This document shows positions 45,101-52,875 of a stretch of 64,000 bases of DNA, piece after piece; within the stretch, counting starts at the first letter, position 1, and every line of letters starts with the position of its first letter. Origin of the DNA: an uncultured Eubacteriales bacterium. GTDB taxonomy: Bacteria > Bacillota > Clostridia > Christensenellales > Aristaeellaceae. The notes below the pieces were generated by a model, which saw only the letters and a program-made list of their open reading frames with translations, was not told the DNA's origin and searched no databases. Made by a program: the position numbers and the translations under genes. The DNA lies in the NCBI GenBank assembly GCA_902795275.1, contig CADBKQ010000008.1, positions 19,694 to 83,693 on the forward strand. Direction: 5' to 3'.

Positions 45101-45335
45101 GCATTACCAGAAGTGGGCCGGCGACCCAGACACCAAGATCATGAACATCGACTCCCCCACCACCGCCTCCGGCTCCATCCGCTACTGGCGGCAGCGCGTG
45201 GACCGCATGCGCAACACGGTCATGGTGTACCGCCCCTACCGCCTCTGGGGCATGGTGCAGGAGCAGTTCAAGCTCACCAACGATCAGATGCTGCAATACT
45301 TCGGCCCCCGTCCCGCCGACCCGGACCAGAAATAA
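42165..45335 (+). CDS. CotH-kinase family surface protein with lamin-tail domains
   Basis: 1056 residues. A basic N-terminus (RRKASRRRANRKDHR) and one membrane helix (about 23-40) anchor it, with the rest outside. Three lamin-tail (LTD) domains follow (about 60-190, 215-345, 370-510; each with RI(S/N)E or YVSEV, then DW(V/L)E), then a chitobiase-type domain (IRYTTDGSIPT) and a C-terminal CotH domain (YWGHYNLRERKDRFS, LFDTDYGLFD). CotH proteins are atypical protein kinases that phosphorylate exported proteins. Followed by DUF4956 and VTC genes, a recurring partnership. It starts behind CAAGGAGGAAACGACGCT. Confidence 0.92.
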   Translation: MAKSRRKASRRRANRKDHRGLLLFALAAVLIFFVLVMPKNPIPKAMNTTADGTVSTHAGLRISEVMSDNASAFPDETGRFGDWVEIENTLDTPINMKGVGLSDRADRIKFLFPDVTLNAHGRVVVFCDSTNKDAPHGEFHAKFKLSSLGDSVYLFDANGIAIDSVKVPTLNADESYCREDDGSWEKTGAYSPGYPNTQEGYESYLAAFSIQPGALRINEVAPTPRSSLMLDEDGETSDWLELYNAGNTTIKLSNYALSDDETKPVKWPFPKGAEIKPGGYYMVFCSGKNKVEQTTGYPHTNFKINNEKDTIVLSTLLGELVDRVVVTNVGKDMSYGRDENGNWKVFTLATPGAPNNQQGAEKADQFLRAVNPTGVYVSEVVSSANLVKPFADAGSSDFVELYNSSSQTWDMSGWGLSDNINWPRKWTFPQGTSIFPGEYKVIMLDGTNASQGNRLKTSFKLSRTGGEMMTLSDADGRVLDRLYLPEIPTDISYGRTLGSNGFFYYDTPTPGAQNGLGFSGFAARPVFDHPSGLYFGELKVALSADPAVTIRYTTDGSIPTLENSQVYTEPIEIIGTKVIRARCFQEGRQPSETATASYFMELYHTLDVISLVCDPQELWDPATGLLSRENDHSSRNRKNPEDAEVRKYNEKGERILPFLTPVYRTYGKDDRQGYFEYFDHETGKVILSQGIKMDLLGAYSLDMPQKSFKLRAQAALGDKYFNYPLFEERDYTFYKSLTLRNSGNDAVWTRVADGVQTRLVDKYIHPNMPTLAWKPVIVYLNGEYWGHYNLRERKDRFSIGQFEGLDLEKDKDILENITILKGNNSVVQGSNKEYLAMIKELKTMSPNTNPAHLQYLKDNVDVDSYIDWFAVKMFFGDSDPGNIMFYKLPTEGAKWKCLLFDTDYGLFDSSFNSPRSYLKEKGMGQQNINNTIFLKIIESDELRDKFLYRLGFIFQTLTTEVMQKELDEMTAMIEPELNKHYQKWAGDPDTKIMNIDSPTTASGSIRYWRQRVDRMRNTVMVYRPYRLWGMVQEQFKLTNDQMLQYFGPRPADPDQK

Positions 45336-45483
45336 AGTAGGAGGTAGAAGGTAGGAGATAGGAAGTTTATCATGATTGCTCTCTTTCGCACACTTGTGTT
45401 TCGTGCTATCATTCAACAATCTAAATCTCCTGCTTCCTACCTCCTACTTCCTACTTTCTGCTTTCTGCTTTCTGCTTTCTACC
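45336..45483. repeat. Heptamer-arm hairpin H6 (unit GTAGGAG)
   Basis: Left arm 45336-45366: GTAGGAG, GTAGAAG, GTAGGAG, ATAGGAA. Right arm 45427-45483: CTTCCTA, CCTCCTA, CTTCCTA and then four CTTTCTG/A units. The right arm is about twice as long as the left. It begins at the base after the CotH stop codon and ends 12 bp before the DUF4956 promoter. Confidence 0.85.
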
Positions 45484-45495
45484 TGAATAAAACGA

Positions 45496-45525
45496 TTGAC
45501 GAACCCACAAAAAAAGTGTTACTAT
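45496..45525 (+). promoter_or_regulatory. Promoter of DUF4956-VTC pair
   Basis: -35 TTGACG (45496-45501), 18-bp spacer, -10 TACTAT (45520-45525). It lies right after repeat H6, so the pair can be expressed separately from CotH. Confidence 0.6.
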
Positions 45526-45556
45526 ACACACAGAGAAAACAGGAGGATGAACCCAC

Positions 45557-46252
45557 ATGAACGGAAACCTGACCTTCAGCGACATCGCCCACGGCTCCAC
45601 CTTTGCGGATTGGTTTGCCGATCAGCTGTCCAACTTCACCCCCTTCAACGTGGTCATCGCGTTGCTGGTGGCGCTGGCCGCGGGGCTGATCATCGCCGCC
45701 GTATACAAAGCCACCTACCGCGGGGTGCTCTACTCCCCCTCCTTTACGCTCACGCTGATCCTGCTCTGCCTGGTCACCACCCCTGTGGTCATGGCCATCG
45801 GCAGCAACGTAGCGCTGTCCATGGGCATGGTGGGCGCCCTGTCCATCGTGCGTTTCCGTACAGCCGTGAAAGACCCACTGGATACCGCCTACATGTTCTG
45901 GGCCATCACCATGGGCATTCTGGTGGGCTCCAACGCTTACGTCATCGCCATCGTGGCGCTGCTGGGCATCGGCGGCATCCTGCTGGCCATCTCCTTCTTC
46001 CGCCTGCGCAATCCCAACTGCTACCTGCTGGTGCTGCACTATGACGAAAGCGCCCAGCCGGACATTGACAGCCGCCTCAGGCAGCGCGTGAGGAACTATC
46101 GCCTGCGCTCCAAGACCATCTCCCGCCAGGGCGCCGAGATGACCGTGGAAGTGCGGCTCGACCGGCAGAGCAACATCGTGTCCGAAATGCTGGACATTCC
46201 GAAGGTGTACGATGCCACCCTGGTGGCCTGCCAGACTGAAGCGGGGGCGTAA
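45557..46252 (+). CDS. DUF4956 membrane protein
   Basis: A 231-residue protein with four hydrophobic helices in the first ~160 residues and a soluble C-terminal ferredoxin-like part (about 165-231, MTVEVRLDRQSNIVSEML). SMGMVGALSIVRFRTAVKDPLDTAYMFW is the family's conserved loop. Function unknown; the gene typically accompanies VTC and CotH genes and may form a membrane complex with them. Starts behind AGGAGGATGAACCCAC and precedes VTC by 3 nt. Confidence 0.88.
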   Translation: MNGNLTFSDIAHGSTFADWFADQLSNFTPFNVVIALLVALAAGLIIAAVYKATYRGVLYSPSFTLTLILLCLVTTPVVMAIGSNVALSMGMVGALSIVRFRTAVKDPLDTAYMFWAITMGILVGSNAYVIAIVALLGIGGILLAISFFRLRNPNCYLLVLHYDESAQPDIDSRLRQRVRNYRLRSKTISRQGAEMTVEVRLDRQSNIVSEMLDIPKVYDATLVACQTEAGA

Positions 46253-46255
46253 CCT

Positions 46256-46957
46256 ATGGCCCTTCCCCTTCGCCATGAATTAAAGTTTCTCATCACGCGC
46301 ACCCAATTGGAAGTGCTGCGGCACACCGTCGGCCACGTGCTGAGCCTGGACCCCAACGCCGCACGGAACGGAGGAAACTATCACATCCGCTCCCTGTATT
46401 TTGACACCGTGTTCGACGACGCGCTGTACGACAAAATCGCCGGGGTCAAGGACCGCGACAAGTACCGCATCCGGATCTATAACCTGACGGACAAGAACAT
46501 TTTCATGGAATGCAAAACCAAGGTGGGCAACCTGATTTCCAAGCGTTCCGCGAAAATCAGCCGCGACCTGGCGGAGCAGCTGATCGCCGCCGACCCCACC
46601 GGCCTGGAATACACCCAAAGCGGCCTGCTGCGGGATGTGTACCGGGAAATGCGCACAAGGCTTTTGCATCCCGTGGTGATCGTGGACTACGAGCGGGAAG
46701 CCTACGTCCACACCGCCGAGGAAGTGCGCATCACCTTTGATATGCGGGTGCGCAGCGGCCTGAACAGCATCGACCTGTTTAACCCCGAGGTGCCGACCGT
46801 GCCGGTGCTGCCCCACGATGAAACCGTATTGGAAGTGAAATACAACCGCGTGCTGCCTCCCTATCTCCGGGACGTGCTCTCCTGGGCCTGCCCCGAGGCG
46901 GTTCAGACCGCCGTTTCCAAGTATACGCTCTGTCGGCAGTACGAGGGGAAAGAGTAG
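46256..46957 (+). CDS. VTC-domain polyphosphate polymerase-like protein
   Basis: 233 residues of the CYTH-like tunnel fold of yeast Vtc4, which makes polyphosphate from ATP. RHELKFLI at the N-terminus, IRSLYFDT, DRDKYRIRIYN, FMECKTKVG and SKRSAKIS supply the basic and acidic residues lining the tunnel. VLEVKYNRVLP near the end is also characteristic. It has no membrane segment, so the DUF4956 protein may hold it at the membrane. Activity is inferred from the fold. Confidence 0.9.
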   Translation: MALPLRHELKFLITRTQLEVLRHTVGHVLSLDPNAARNGGNYHIRSLYFDTVFDDALYDKIAGVKDRDKYRIRIYNLTDKNIFMECKTKVGNLISKRSAKISRDLAEQLIAADPTGLEYTQSGLLRDVYREMRTRLLHPVVIVDYEREAYVHTAEEVRITFDMRVRSGLNSIDLFNPEVPTVPVLPHDETVLEVKYNRVLPPYLRDVLSWACPEAVQTAVSKYTLCRQYEGKE

Positions 46958-46960
46958 TTT

Positions 46961-47106
46961 CAGGGATTAGGGAATAGGGATTAGGGATTCGTTTTTTTAC
47001 CTGAAACCAAATGCCTGGTAAAACCTGACACCTGTTTTCTGTCTGTTTCCTTACTCCTAATCCCTAATCCCTAATCCCTAATCCCTAATCCCTAATCCCT
47101 AATCTC
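46961..47106. repeat. Heptamer-arm hairpin H7 (unit GGGATTA, seven copies on the right)
   Basis: Left arm 46961-46989: AGGGATT, AGGGAAT, AGGGATT, AGGGATT. Right arm 47054-47106: about seven uninterrupted CCTAATC units. The interior contains GAAACCAAAT (47003-47012). It fills the gap between the VTC gene and a zinc-ribbon gene. Confidence 0.9.
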
Positions 47107-47132
47107 TTACAATATTGAAAGGAGAACCTGCC

Positions 47133-48233
47133 ATGACCCAAGCCGCCGCCCATTACAAGTGCCCCTGCTGCGGCGCGGCGCTGACCTTCGGCAGCCAGAG
47201 CCAGCAGCTGGACTGCGCCAGCTGCGGCAATTCCTTCCCCCTGGAAGCCATCCAGCAGGCCGCCGAGATCGACGTGCAGAACACCACTGACGAACAGATG
47301 CAGTGGTTTTTCGCCAGCCATTCTGATTTTGATGAAGCGGAAGCCAGCCATCTGAGAACCTACCGCTGCCAGAATTGCGGCTCGGAGATCGTGGCGGATG
47401 AAACCACCGCCGCCACCGAATGCGTTTACTGCGGCAGCCCTTCCATCCTGCCCGGCGTGCTGTCCGGCGTATACCGGCCCGACGCGGTGATCCCCTTCCA
47501 GAAGAGCAAGAAGGAAGCCATGGACGCCCTGCGCAATCACTGCAAGGGCAAAAAGCTGCTGCCCAAAACCTTTATCGATGAAAACCAGATCGAAAAAATC
47601 ACCGGGGTCTACGAGCCTTTCTGGCTGTTCCAGGCGGACGCGGAGGGCGACTGCACCTTCAACTGCACCCGCGTCACCGCCCACCGCCAGGGCCAGTATG
47701 AGATCATCAACACCGCCCATTTCCTGGTGCGGCGCGGCGGCGGCATGAGCTTCAAGCAGGTGCCGGTGGACGCCTCCACCAAGATGGACGACACGCTGAT
47801 GGAATCCATCGAGCCCTACGACAGCGACAAGTCCGACGGCTTCAACACGGCGTACCTCACCGGCTACCAGGCCCAGCGCCACGACGTGGAAGCCGCCGAC
47901 TGCCAGCCCCGCGCCAACGAGCGCATCCGGCAGAGCGTGCTGTCCACCCTGCGGAACACGGTGATGGGCTATACCAGCGTCGTACCCGCAAACACCCAGG
48001 TGCAGCTCAACCACGGCCAGGTGCGGCAGGTGCTCATGCCCGTGTGGCTGCTCAACACCCGCTGGCAGGGCAAGACCTACACCTTCGCCATGAACGGCCA
48101 GACCGGCCAGTTCGTGGGCGACCTGCCCACCGATATGGGCAAGTTCTGGAAGTACCTGCTGGGCATCGGCATCGGGCTGGGCGCGGCAGCTTACGGCGTG
48201 GCTTACCTGCTATTCACGATGGGGGTGCTGTAA
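47133..48233 (+). CDS. Zinc-ribbon protein with C-terminal membrane anchor
   Basis: A 366-residue protein. Two zinc ribbons are near the N-terminus: KCPCCGAAL...LDCASCGN and YRCQNCGSEIV...CVYCGSPS. A middle beta-rich domain follows (about 100-330), and one C-terminal helix (KYLLGIGIGLGAAAYGVAYL) anchors it. Function unknown; such proteins often occur with TPM-domain genes, as here (1 nt apart). The ATG at 47133 is behind AAAGGAGAACCTGCC. Confidence 0.8.
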   Translation: MTQAAAHYKCPCCGAALTFGSQSQQLDCASCGNSFPLEAIQQAAEIDVQNTTDEQMQWFFASHSDFDEAEASHLRTYRCQNCGSEIVADETTAATECVYCGSPSILPGVLSGVYRPDAVIPFQKSKKEAMDALRNHCKGKKLLPKTFIDENQIEKITGVYEPFWLFQADAEGDCTFNCTRVTAHRQGQYEIINTAHFLVRRGGGMSFKQVPVDASTKMDDTLMESIEPYDSDKSDGFNTAYLTGYQAQRHDVEAADCQPRANERIRQSVLSTLRNTVMGYTSVVPANTQVQLNHGQVRQVLMPVWLLNTRWQGKTYTFAMNGQTGQFVGDLPTDMGKFWKYLLGIGIGLGAAAYGVAYLLFTMGVL

Positions 48234-48234
48234 G

Positions 48235-49005
48235 ATGAAAAAGATGCTTGCGGTTTTCCTGCTGCTTTTGCTGCTCGTTTCCCCCGCGCTGGCGGAAAAC
48301 AGGCGCGTGGTGGACGAAGCCGACGTGCTGACCGCCGAAGAAGAGCTGAGATTAGAAGAGTATATTGCCGGCATCCGGGAGAATTACAAGTTTGATGTGC
48401 TCATCCTGACCATGGATTCCATCGGCGACCGCCAGGGCGATTACTACGCCGCCGACTACTATGACCATAACGGTTATGGCGAAGGAAAGAACCACGACGG
48501 CGTATGCTTCTTTTACGTCCGCGAAGGCGACCGGAACGAGAACACCGTGTTCTTCGTCAAGACCGGCTCGGGCGAACGGATTTTCGACCCCGACGCCGAC
48601 GACGAAATTGCCAACCAGATCCGTCCCTACATGCGGCAAAAGAACTACGGCGGCGCGATTGCTCAATATGTGCTGGAAGTGGAAAAACGGTTGGAGTATC
48701 AAAAACCCAATAACCGGGCGAACAGGATGCTGCCCATCTTTTTAGGCAGCGGCCTGCTGATCGGCGCGATTGTGGCATTCTCCTACAAGAGCCAGATGAA
48801 GACCGTCCGGCGCAAGGCCGGGGCTTCCTCCTACATCCGCGACGGCTCCTTCCGCCTCTCCCGCCAGCAGGATATTTACCTCTACACCACCACCACCCGG
48901 CGGCGTATCCAGACCGATAACAACCGCGGCGGGGGCGGCGGCAGCCACGGCAGCTTCTCCGGCAGTTCCGGCACCCATCATACCAGCAGCAGCTATAAGA
49001 TGTAA
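48235..49005 (+). CDS. TPM-domain secreted/membrane protein
   Basis: 256 residues. Signal peptide 1-20 ends PALA before ENRRVVDEAD. The TPM domain (about 21-150) contains VVDEADVLTAEEE and GVCFFYVREGDR. A membrane helix (about 165-185) follows, then a basic stretch and a Gly/Ser/His-rich tail ending in SSGTHHTSSSYKM. TPM proteins include a phosphatase and membrane-protein quality-control factors; the exact role is unknown. The Gly-rich tail is typical of this group. Confidence 0.87.
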   Translation: MKKMLAVFLLLLLLVSPALAENRRVVDEADVLTAEEELRLEEYIAGIRENYKFDVLILTMDSIGDRQGDYYAADYYDHNGYGEGKNHDGVCFFYVREGDRNENTVFFVKTGSGERIFDPDADDEIANQIRPYMRQKNYGGAIAQYVLEVEKRLEYQKPNNRANRMLPIFLGSGLLIGAIVAFSYKSQMKTVRRKAGASSYIRDGSFRLSRQQDIYLYTTTTRRRIQTDNNRGGGGGSHGSFSGSSGTHHTSSSYKM

Positions 49006-49010
49006 GTATT

Positions 49011-49124
49011 CAGTTAGGAGTGAGGAGTGAGGAGTTATATAGACGAGCAATGCAGATCTGGCTTCTCTTCGGAAGAATTAACACACTATCACTCCTCATT
49101 AAAATAACTCCTAACTTCTCACTG
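49011..49124. repeat. Heptamer-arm hairpin H8 (unit AGTGAGG)
   Basis: Left arm 49011-49038: AGTTAGG, AGTGAGG, AGTGAGG, AGTTATA. Right arm 49088-49124 pairs with it in two blocks (CACTCCTC and AACTCCTAACTTCTCACTG). It lies between the TPM and AI-2E genes. Unit shared with H9. Confidence 0.8.
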
Positions 49125-49164
49125 TTTCCAACTGCACGGCATACCGGGCGAACGGAGGAATACC

Positions 49165-50385
49165 ATGAAGCTGGAAGAGAACAAAAAATACATCAAAATC
49201 GCCGTCACCGGCATTTCGATCGCCCTGGGTTCCTGTATCTGCCTGTTTGCGTTTTACCGATTTAACGAAGTGCAGGCGATGTTTCAAAAAATCATGGGCA
49301 TCCTCCGGCCCTTCGTGTACGGCGCAGTGGTGGCTTTCCTGCTCACGCCCATGTGCCGGGAACTGGAAATCACGCTGGAAACCTGGATGGGCGCTGATAA
49401 GCAGAAACGGTGCAAATACCTCTCCATCCTGATTTCCATGGTGTTCGCCATCGCCGTGGTGAGCATCCTGGTGCTGATCGTGGTGCCCCAGGTGGTGCGC
49501 AGTTTAGTCGGTGTGGTGAACGCCCTGCCGGGGCAGCTTCGCGCTCTCAACACCCAGATCGACCAGCTGCTGGTGGATCAGCCCGACCTGCGGGAACAGT
49601 GGGAAGGCTTTTCCAAGCAGATGCTCAATGAAATCGAAATCTGGCGGAACAAGGACCTGCTGCCCCTGGCCCAGACGGTGCTGTCCGGCACGGCTACCTA
49701 TGTGACCAGCCTGCTGGTGTTCATCAAAAACATCCTGCTGGGCCTGGTGATTTCCGTGTACCTGCTGGCGACGCGGGATCAGTTTTTCGCCCAGGCGAGG
49801 CTGCTGGTGCGCAGCATTTTCAACGACGTGTGGGCCGAACGCATCGCGGGAGAAATGCATTATGTCAGCCGGATGTTCAACGGCTTTTTCACCGGCAAGC
49901 TGCTGGACAGCCTGATCGTGGGCCTGCTGTGCTTCGCGGGCTGCATGATCATGGGCTTCTCCTCCCCCGTGCTGATCAGCGTGATCATCGGCGTCACCAA
50001 TATCATTCCCTTCTTCGGCCCCTTCATCGGCGCCATTCCCTGCGCCCTGTTCCTGCTGCTGAGCAATCCCGTCCACTGCCTGATGTTCATCATCTTCATC
50101 CTGGTTTTGCAGCAGCTGGACGGCAACATCATCGGCCCCAAGGTGCTGGGCAACACCACCGGCCTCTCCGGTTTCTGGGTCACGTTCGCCATCCTGCTCT
50201 TCGGCGGTCTGTGGGGCCTGACGGGCATGATCGTGGGCGTACCGCTGTTCGCGGTGATCTACGACATCGTGCGGCGGCTGTGCTTCCGCAGCCTGAAAAA
50301 AAAGGGCCAGCACGACTTGATCCACAACTATCAGGAAACCTTTCATCCCAAGCCCCAGCCTAAGACGGCCCAGAAGAAGAAATAA
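49165..50385 (+). CDS. AI-2E/PerM-family transporter
   Basis: 406 residues with about seven to eight membrane helices. A paired N-terminal group is followed by an extracytoplasmic helical part (about 115-175) and a C-terminal group with GVTNIIPFFGPFIGAIPC and LQQLDGNIIGPKVLGNTTGLSGFWV, the family motif. Members export AI-2 or other small molecules or ions; substrate unknown. Behind CGGAGGAATACC. A terminator follows. Confidence 0.92.
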   Translation: MKLEENKKYIKIAVTGISIALGSCICLFAFYRFNEVQAMFQKIMGILRPFVYGAVVAFLLTPMCRELEITLETWMGADKQKRCKYLSILISMVFAIAVVSILVLIVVPQVVRSLVGVVNALPGQLRALNTQIDQLLVDQPDLREQWEGFSKQMLNEIEIWRNKDLLPLAQTVLSGTATYVTSLLVFIKNILLGLVISVYLLATRDQFFAQARLLVRSIFNDVWAERIAGEMHYVSRMFNGFFTGKLLDSLIVGLLCFAGCMIMGFSSPVLISVIIGVTNIIPFFGPFIGAIPCALFLLLSNPVHCLMFIIFILVLQQLDGNIIGPKVLGNTTGLSGFWVTFAILLFGGLWGLTGMIVGVPLFAVIYDIVRRLCFRSLKKKGQHDLIHNYQETFHPKPQPKTAQKKK

Positions 50386-50405
50386 TCCTCCTTTCTTACA
50401 CAAAA

Positions 50406-50434
50406 CCCGCGCTGCAATGCACAGCGCGGGCTTT
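50406..50434. terminator. Bidirectional intrinsic terminator
   Basis: CCCGCGCTG (50406-50414), 7-nt loop, CAGCGCGGG (50422-50430), then CTTTGT on the plus strand and TTTTG on the minus strand. It separates convergent genes. Confidence 0.85.
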
Positions 50435-50526
50435 GTATTCCCTATTGCCTATTTACCCGGATAATCCGGGAAATCACGCATCAATCTGAACGCTCTCTTC
50501 CCCTGGGCGGCTGAACAGATACATCA

Positions 50527-51174
50527 TTATTTCCCCTTGCAGTACTTCCCCACATACGCCTTCGCCAGCTCGTACTCCTCCGGCGGGAGGCGCAGCACCA
50601 GGGGCGCGATGTGCGGGGTGTGGTAAATGGCGATGATTGCCCGGGCGGGGCGGTACTGCACCGAAGCCACGTCCTTCCACAGCAGGTGCCTCTCCTGGCT
50701 GAGATGCACCACGGAGCCGTCCTGCTGAGGCACGTTCTTCTTCGGGTCGGCGCTTTGCAGCCGGGCCCAGCTTTTCCATCTCTGCGGGCCGTGCCAGGTG
50801 CGCAGGTGCGCGCCCTGGGCGTCCAGCTTGAACACGTTCACCTCCTGCCCCTGCGCGAGCAGGAACAGGAAGGTGACTGCCAGCCCCACAGGCACCAGCG
50901 CCAGAATCATCCGGGGCGTGGAGCCTCGGAACAGCACGCCCGCAGCCTCTCCCCCATTGACCGCCGCCTCCATGCCGAACACCGCCGCCATCAGCAGCAG
51001 CGCGGCGGACAGCAGCGCAATCAGCGCGGAGCGCCAGATGCGCCCGTCCAGCACGGGCTTGGAAGCGATGCTCCACTGATCCATCTGGGAGGACACGGCG
51101 GCGCGCTTGCCGCAGCCGGTGCAGATGTCGCCGGGGCTTTCTAAGTTGCAGCGTTTGCAGTAGCTGTAAATCAT
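50527..51174 (-). CDS. Zinc-ribbon membrane protein of unknown function
   Basis: 215 residues. An N-terminal zinc finger reads YCKRCNLESPGDICTGCG. Two membrane helices follow (about 46-68 and 85-107), then a beta-rich soluble domain with WHGPQRWKSWARL and VPQQDGSVVHLSQERHLLWKDVASV, a possible PH-like fold. It overlaps the stop of gpmI by 4 nt, so is coupled to it. No family recognised. Confidence 0.7.
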   Translation of the reverse strand: MIYSYCKRCNLESPGDICTGCGKRAAVSSQMDQWSIASKPVLDGRIWRSALIALLSAALLLMAAVFGMEAAVNGGEAAGVLFRGSTPRMILALVPVGLAVTFLFLLAQGQEVNVFKLDAQGAHLRTWHGPQRWKSWARLQSADPKKNVPQQDGSVVHLSQERHLLWKDVASVQYRPARAIIAIYHTPHIAPLVLRLPPEEYELAKAYVGKYCKGK

Positions 51175-52712
51175 TCAATCAGGCTCTTTCCGGTCATTTC
51201 CTCGGGCACGTCGATGCCCATGCTGGTGAGCATGGTGGGCGCGATGTCGGCCAGGCGTCCGCCGGAACGCAGGGTCTTTCCCACCAGCGCTTCGTCGCAG
51301 GCGATGAAGGGCACGGGATTGGTGGAGTGGGCGGTGAAGGGTTCCTTCGTAACGGGGTCGATCATCTGGTCGGCGTTGCCGTGGTCGGCGGTGACGAAGG
51401 CCCGGCCGCCCTTCTTAATGATTTCACTCACCAGCATGCCCACGTCCTTGTCCACTTCGCGCACGGCTTCGATGGCGGCGGGGATAACGCCGGTGTGGCC
51501 AACCATGTCGCAGTTGGCGTAGTTCAGGATCATCACGTCGTACTTGCCGCTGTCGATCAGATCGAGGGCCTTACGGGTCACTTCGGGGGCGCTCATCTCG
51601 GGCTTCATGTCGAAGGTCGCCACCTTGGGGGAATCAATCAGGAAACGTTCTTCCCCGGGGTTGGGGGCTTCCACGCCGCCGTTGAAGAAGAAGGTCACGT
51701 GGGCGTACTTCTGGGTTTCGGCGATATGGGCCTGGGTCTTGCCCAGCTTGGACAGGTATTCGCCCAGGGTGTTCTCCAGGCTTTCCGGTGGATTGACCAC
51801 CTTGAGGCCGGTGAAGGTTTCGTCGTACTGGGTCATGGAAACATACTGCACGGGGATGAAGCCCTTCTTGCGCTCGAAGCCCTTGAAGTCCGGCATGATG
51901 AAGGCGCGGGTCATTTGCCTTGCGCGGTCGGGGCGGAAGTTGAAGAAGATCATACTGTCGCCGGGTTCCACGGTGGTGAGGGGCTTGCCGTCCTTTTCGA
52001 TCACGGTGGGGATCATGAATTCGTCAGTCTTGCCGTTATCGTAGCTGTGCTGGATGGCGTCCACGGGGTCGGTCTCCCGGATGCCCTCGCCCATCACGAT
52101 GGCGTCGTAGCCCTTTTCCACGCGGTCCCAGATGTTGTCGCGGTCCATGCCCCAGAAGCGGCCCTGGATGGACGCCACCTGGCCCACGCCGATTTCCTTC
52201 ATCTTGGCGACTAACTGGCGCATATAGTCAATGGCCGAGGTGGGCGGCACGTCGCGGCCGTCCAGGTAACAGTGGACAAAGACCTTGCTCAGGCCCCGGC
52301 GCTTCGCCATTTCCAGCAGGGCGTAGAGGTGGGTGATGTGGCTGTGCACGCCGCCGTCGGAGAGCAGGCCCATCATGTGCAGGGTGCCGCCGTTCTGCTT
52401 CACGGTGTCCATGGCCCAAGTGAGGGGCTCCTTCTCAAAGAACACGCCGTCCTGAATGTCCTTGGTGATGCGGGTCAGTTCCTGATACACGATGCGGCCC
52501 GCGCCCATGTTCAGATGGCCCACTTCGCTGTTGCCCATCTGGCCGTCCGGCAGGCCCACGTCCATGCCGCTGGCACCCAGCTGGGTGTGGGGATAGCGCG
52601 CCTTTAATTTATCCAGTTCAGGGGTGCCCGCCATATAAATCGCGTTGCCTTCGTGGCTGGGATTGATGCCGAAACCGTCCATGATGATCAGCGCCGTCAT
52701 TTTCTTGTCCAT
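51171..52712 (-). CDS. gpmI: 2,3-bisphosphoglycerate-independent phosphoglycerate mutase
   Basis: 513 residues, standard. It interconverts 3- and 2-phosphoglycerate with two Mn2+. Metal-site D12 is in IIMDGFG; catalytic S62 in GQMGNSEVGHLNMGAGR; FVTADHGNADQM is the C-terminal metal site. It has a good promoter at 52795-52823. The only glycolytic gene in the window. Confidence 0.97.
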   Translation of the reverse strand: MDKKMTALIIMDGFGINPSHEGNAIYMAGTPELDKLKARYPHTQLGASGMDVGLPDGQMGNSEVGHLNMGAGRIVYQELTRITKDIQDGVFFEKEPLTWAMDTVKQNGGTLHMMGLLSDGGVHSHITHLYALLEMAKRRGLSKVFVHCYLDGRDVPPTSAIDYMRQLVAKMKEIGVGQVASIQGRFWGMDRDNIWDRVEKGYDAIVMGEGIRETDPVDAIQHSYDNGKTDEFMIPTVIEKDGKPLTTVEPGDSMIFFNFRPDRARQMTRAFIMPDFKGFERKKGFIPVQYVSMTQYDETFTGLKVVNPPESLENTLGEYLSKLGKTQAHIAETQKYAHVTFFFNGGVEAPNPGEERFLIDSPKVATFDMKPEMSAPEVTRKALDLIDSGKYDVMILNYANCDMVGHTGVIPAAIEAVREVDKDVGMLVSEIIKKGGRAFVTADHGNADQMIDPVTKEPFTAHSTNPVPFIACDEALVGKTLRSGGRLADIAPTMLTSMGIDVPEEMTGKSLIE

Positions 52713-52794
52713 AGCTCAAACTCCTTTGCGTTTCATTCCGTTGACAGCGCGCCGGGAAACCGGCCCGCCGTAAAACCATATCAGTACAGAATAT

Positions 52795-52823
52795 ATTATA
52801 TCCAAAAAAGCCCCGTCCTTCAA
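52795..52823 (-). promoter_or_regulatory. Sigma-A promoter of gpmI
   Basis: On the minus strand: -35 TTGAAG (52818-52823), 17-bp spacer, -10 TATAAT (52795-52800). Confidence 0.78.
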
Positions 52824-52875
52824 GCCCTTTCCATAAAAAATGACGGCCGCGCGAATCCGGCAGCCGACACCTTTC

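Noticed and set aside
46961..47106. CRISPR array or true telomere
   Set aside because: Units are 7 bp with no spacers, lie within a gene-dense chromosome region and are part of a fold-back pair, so neither a CRISPR array nor a chromosome end.
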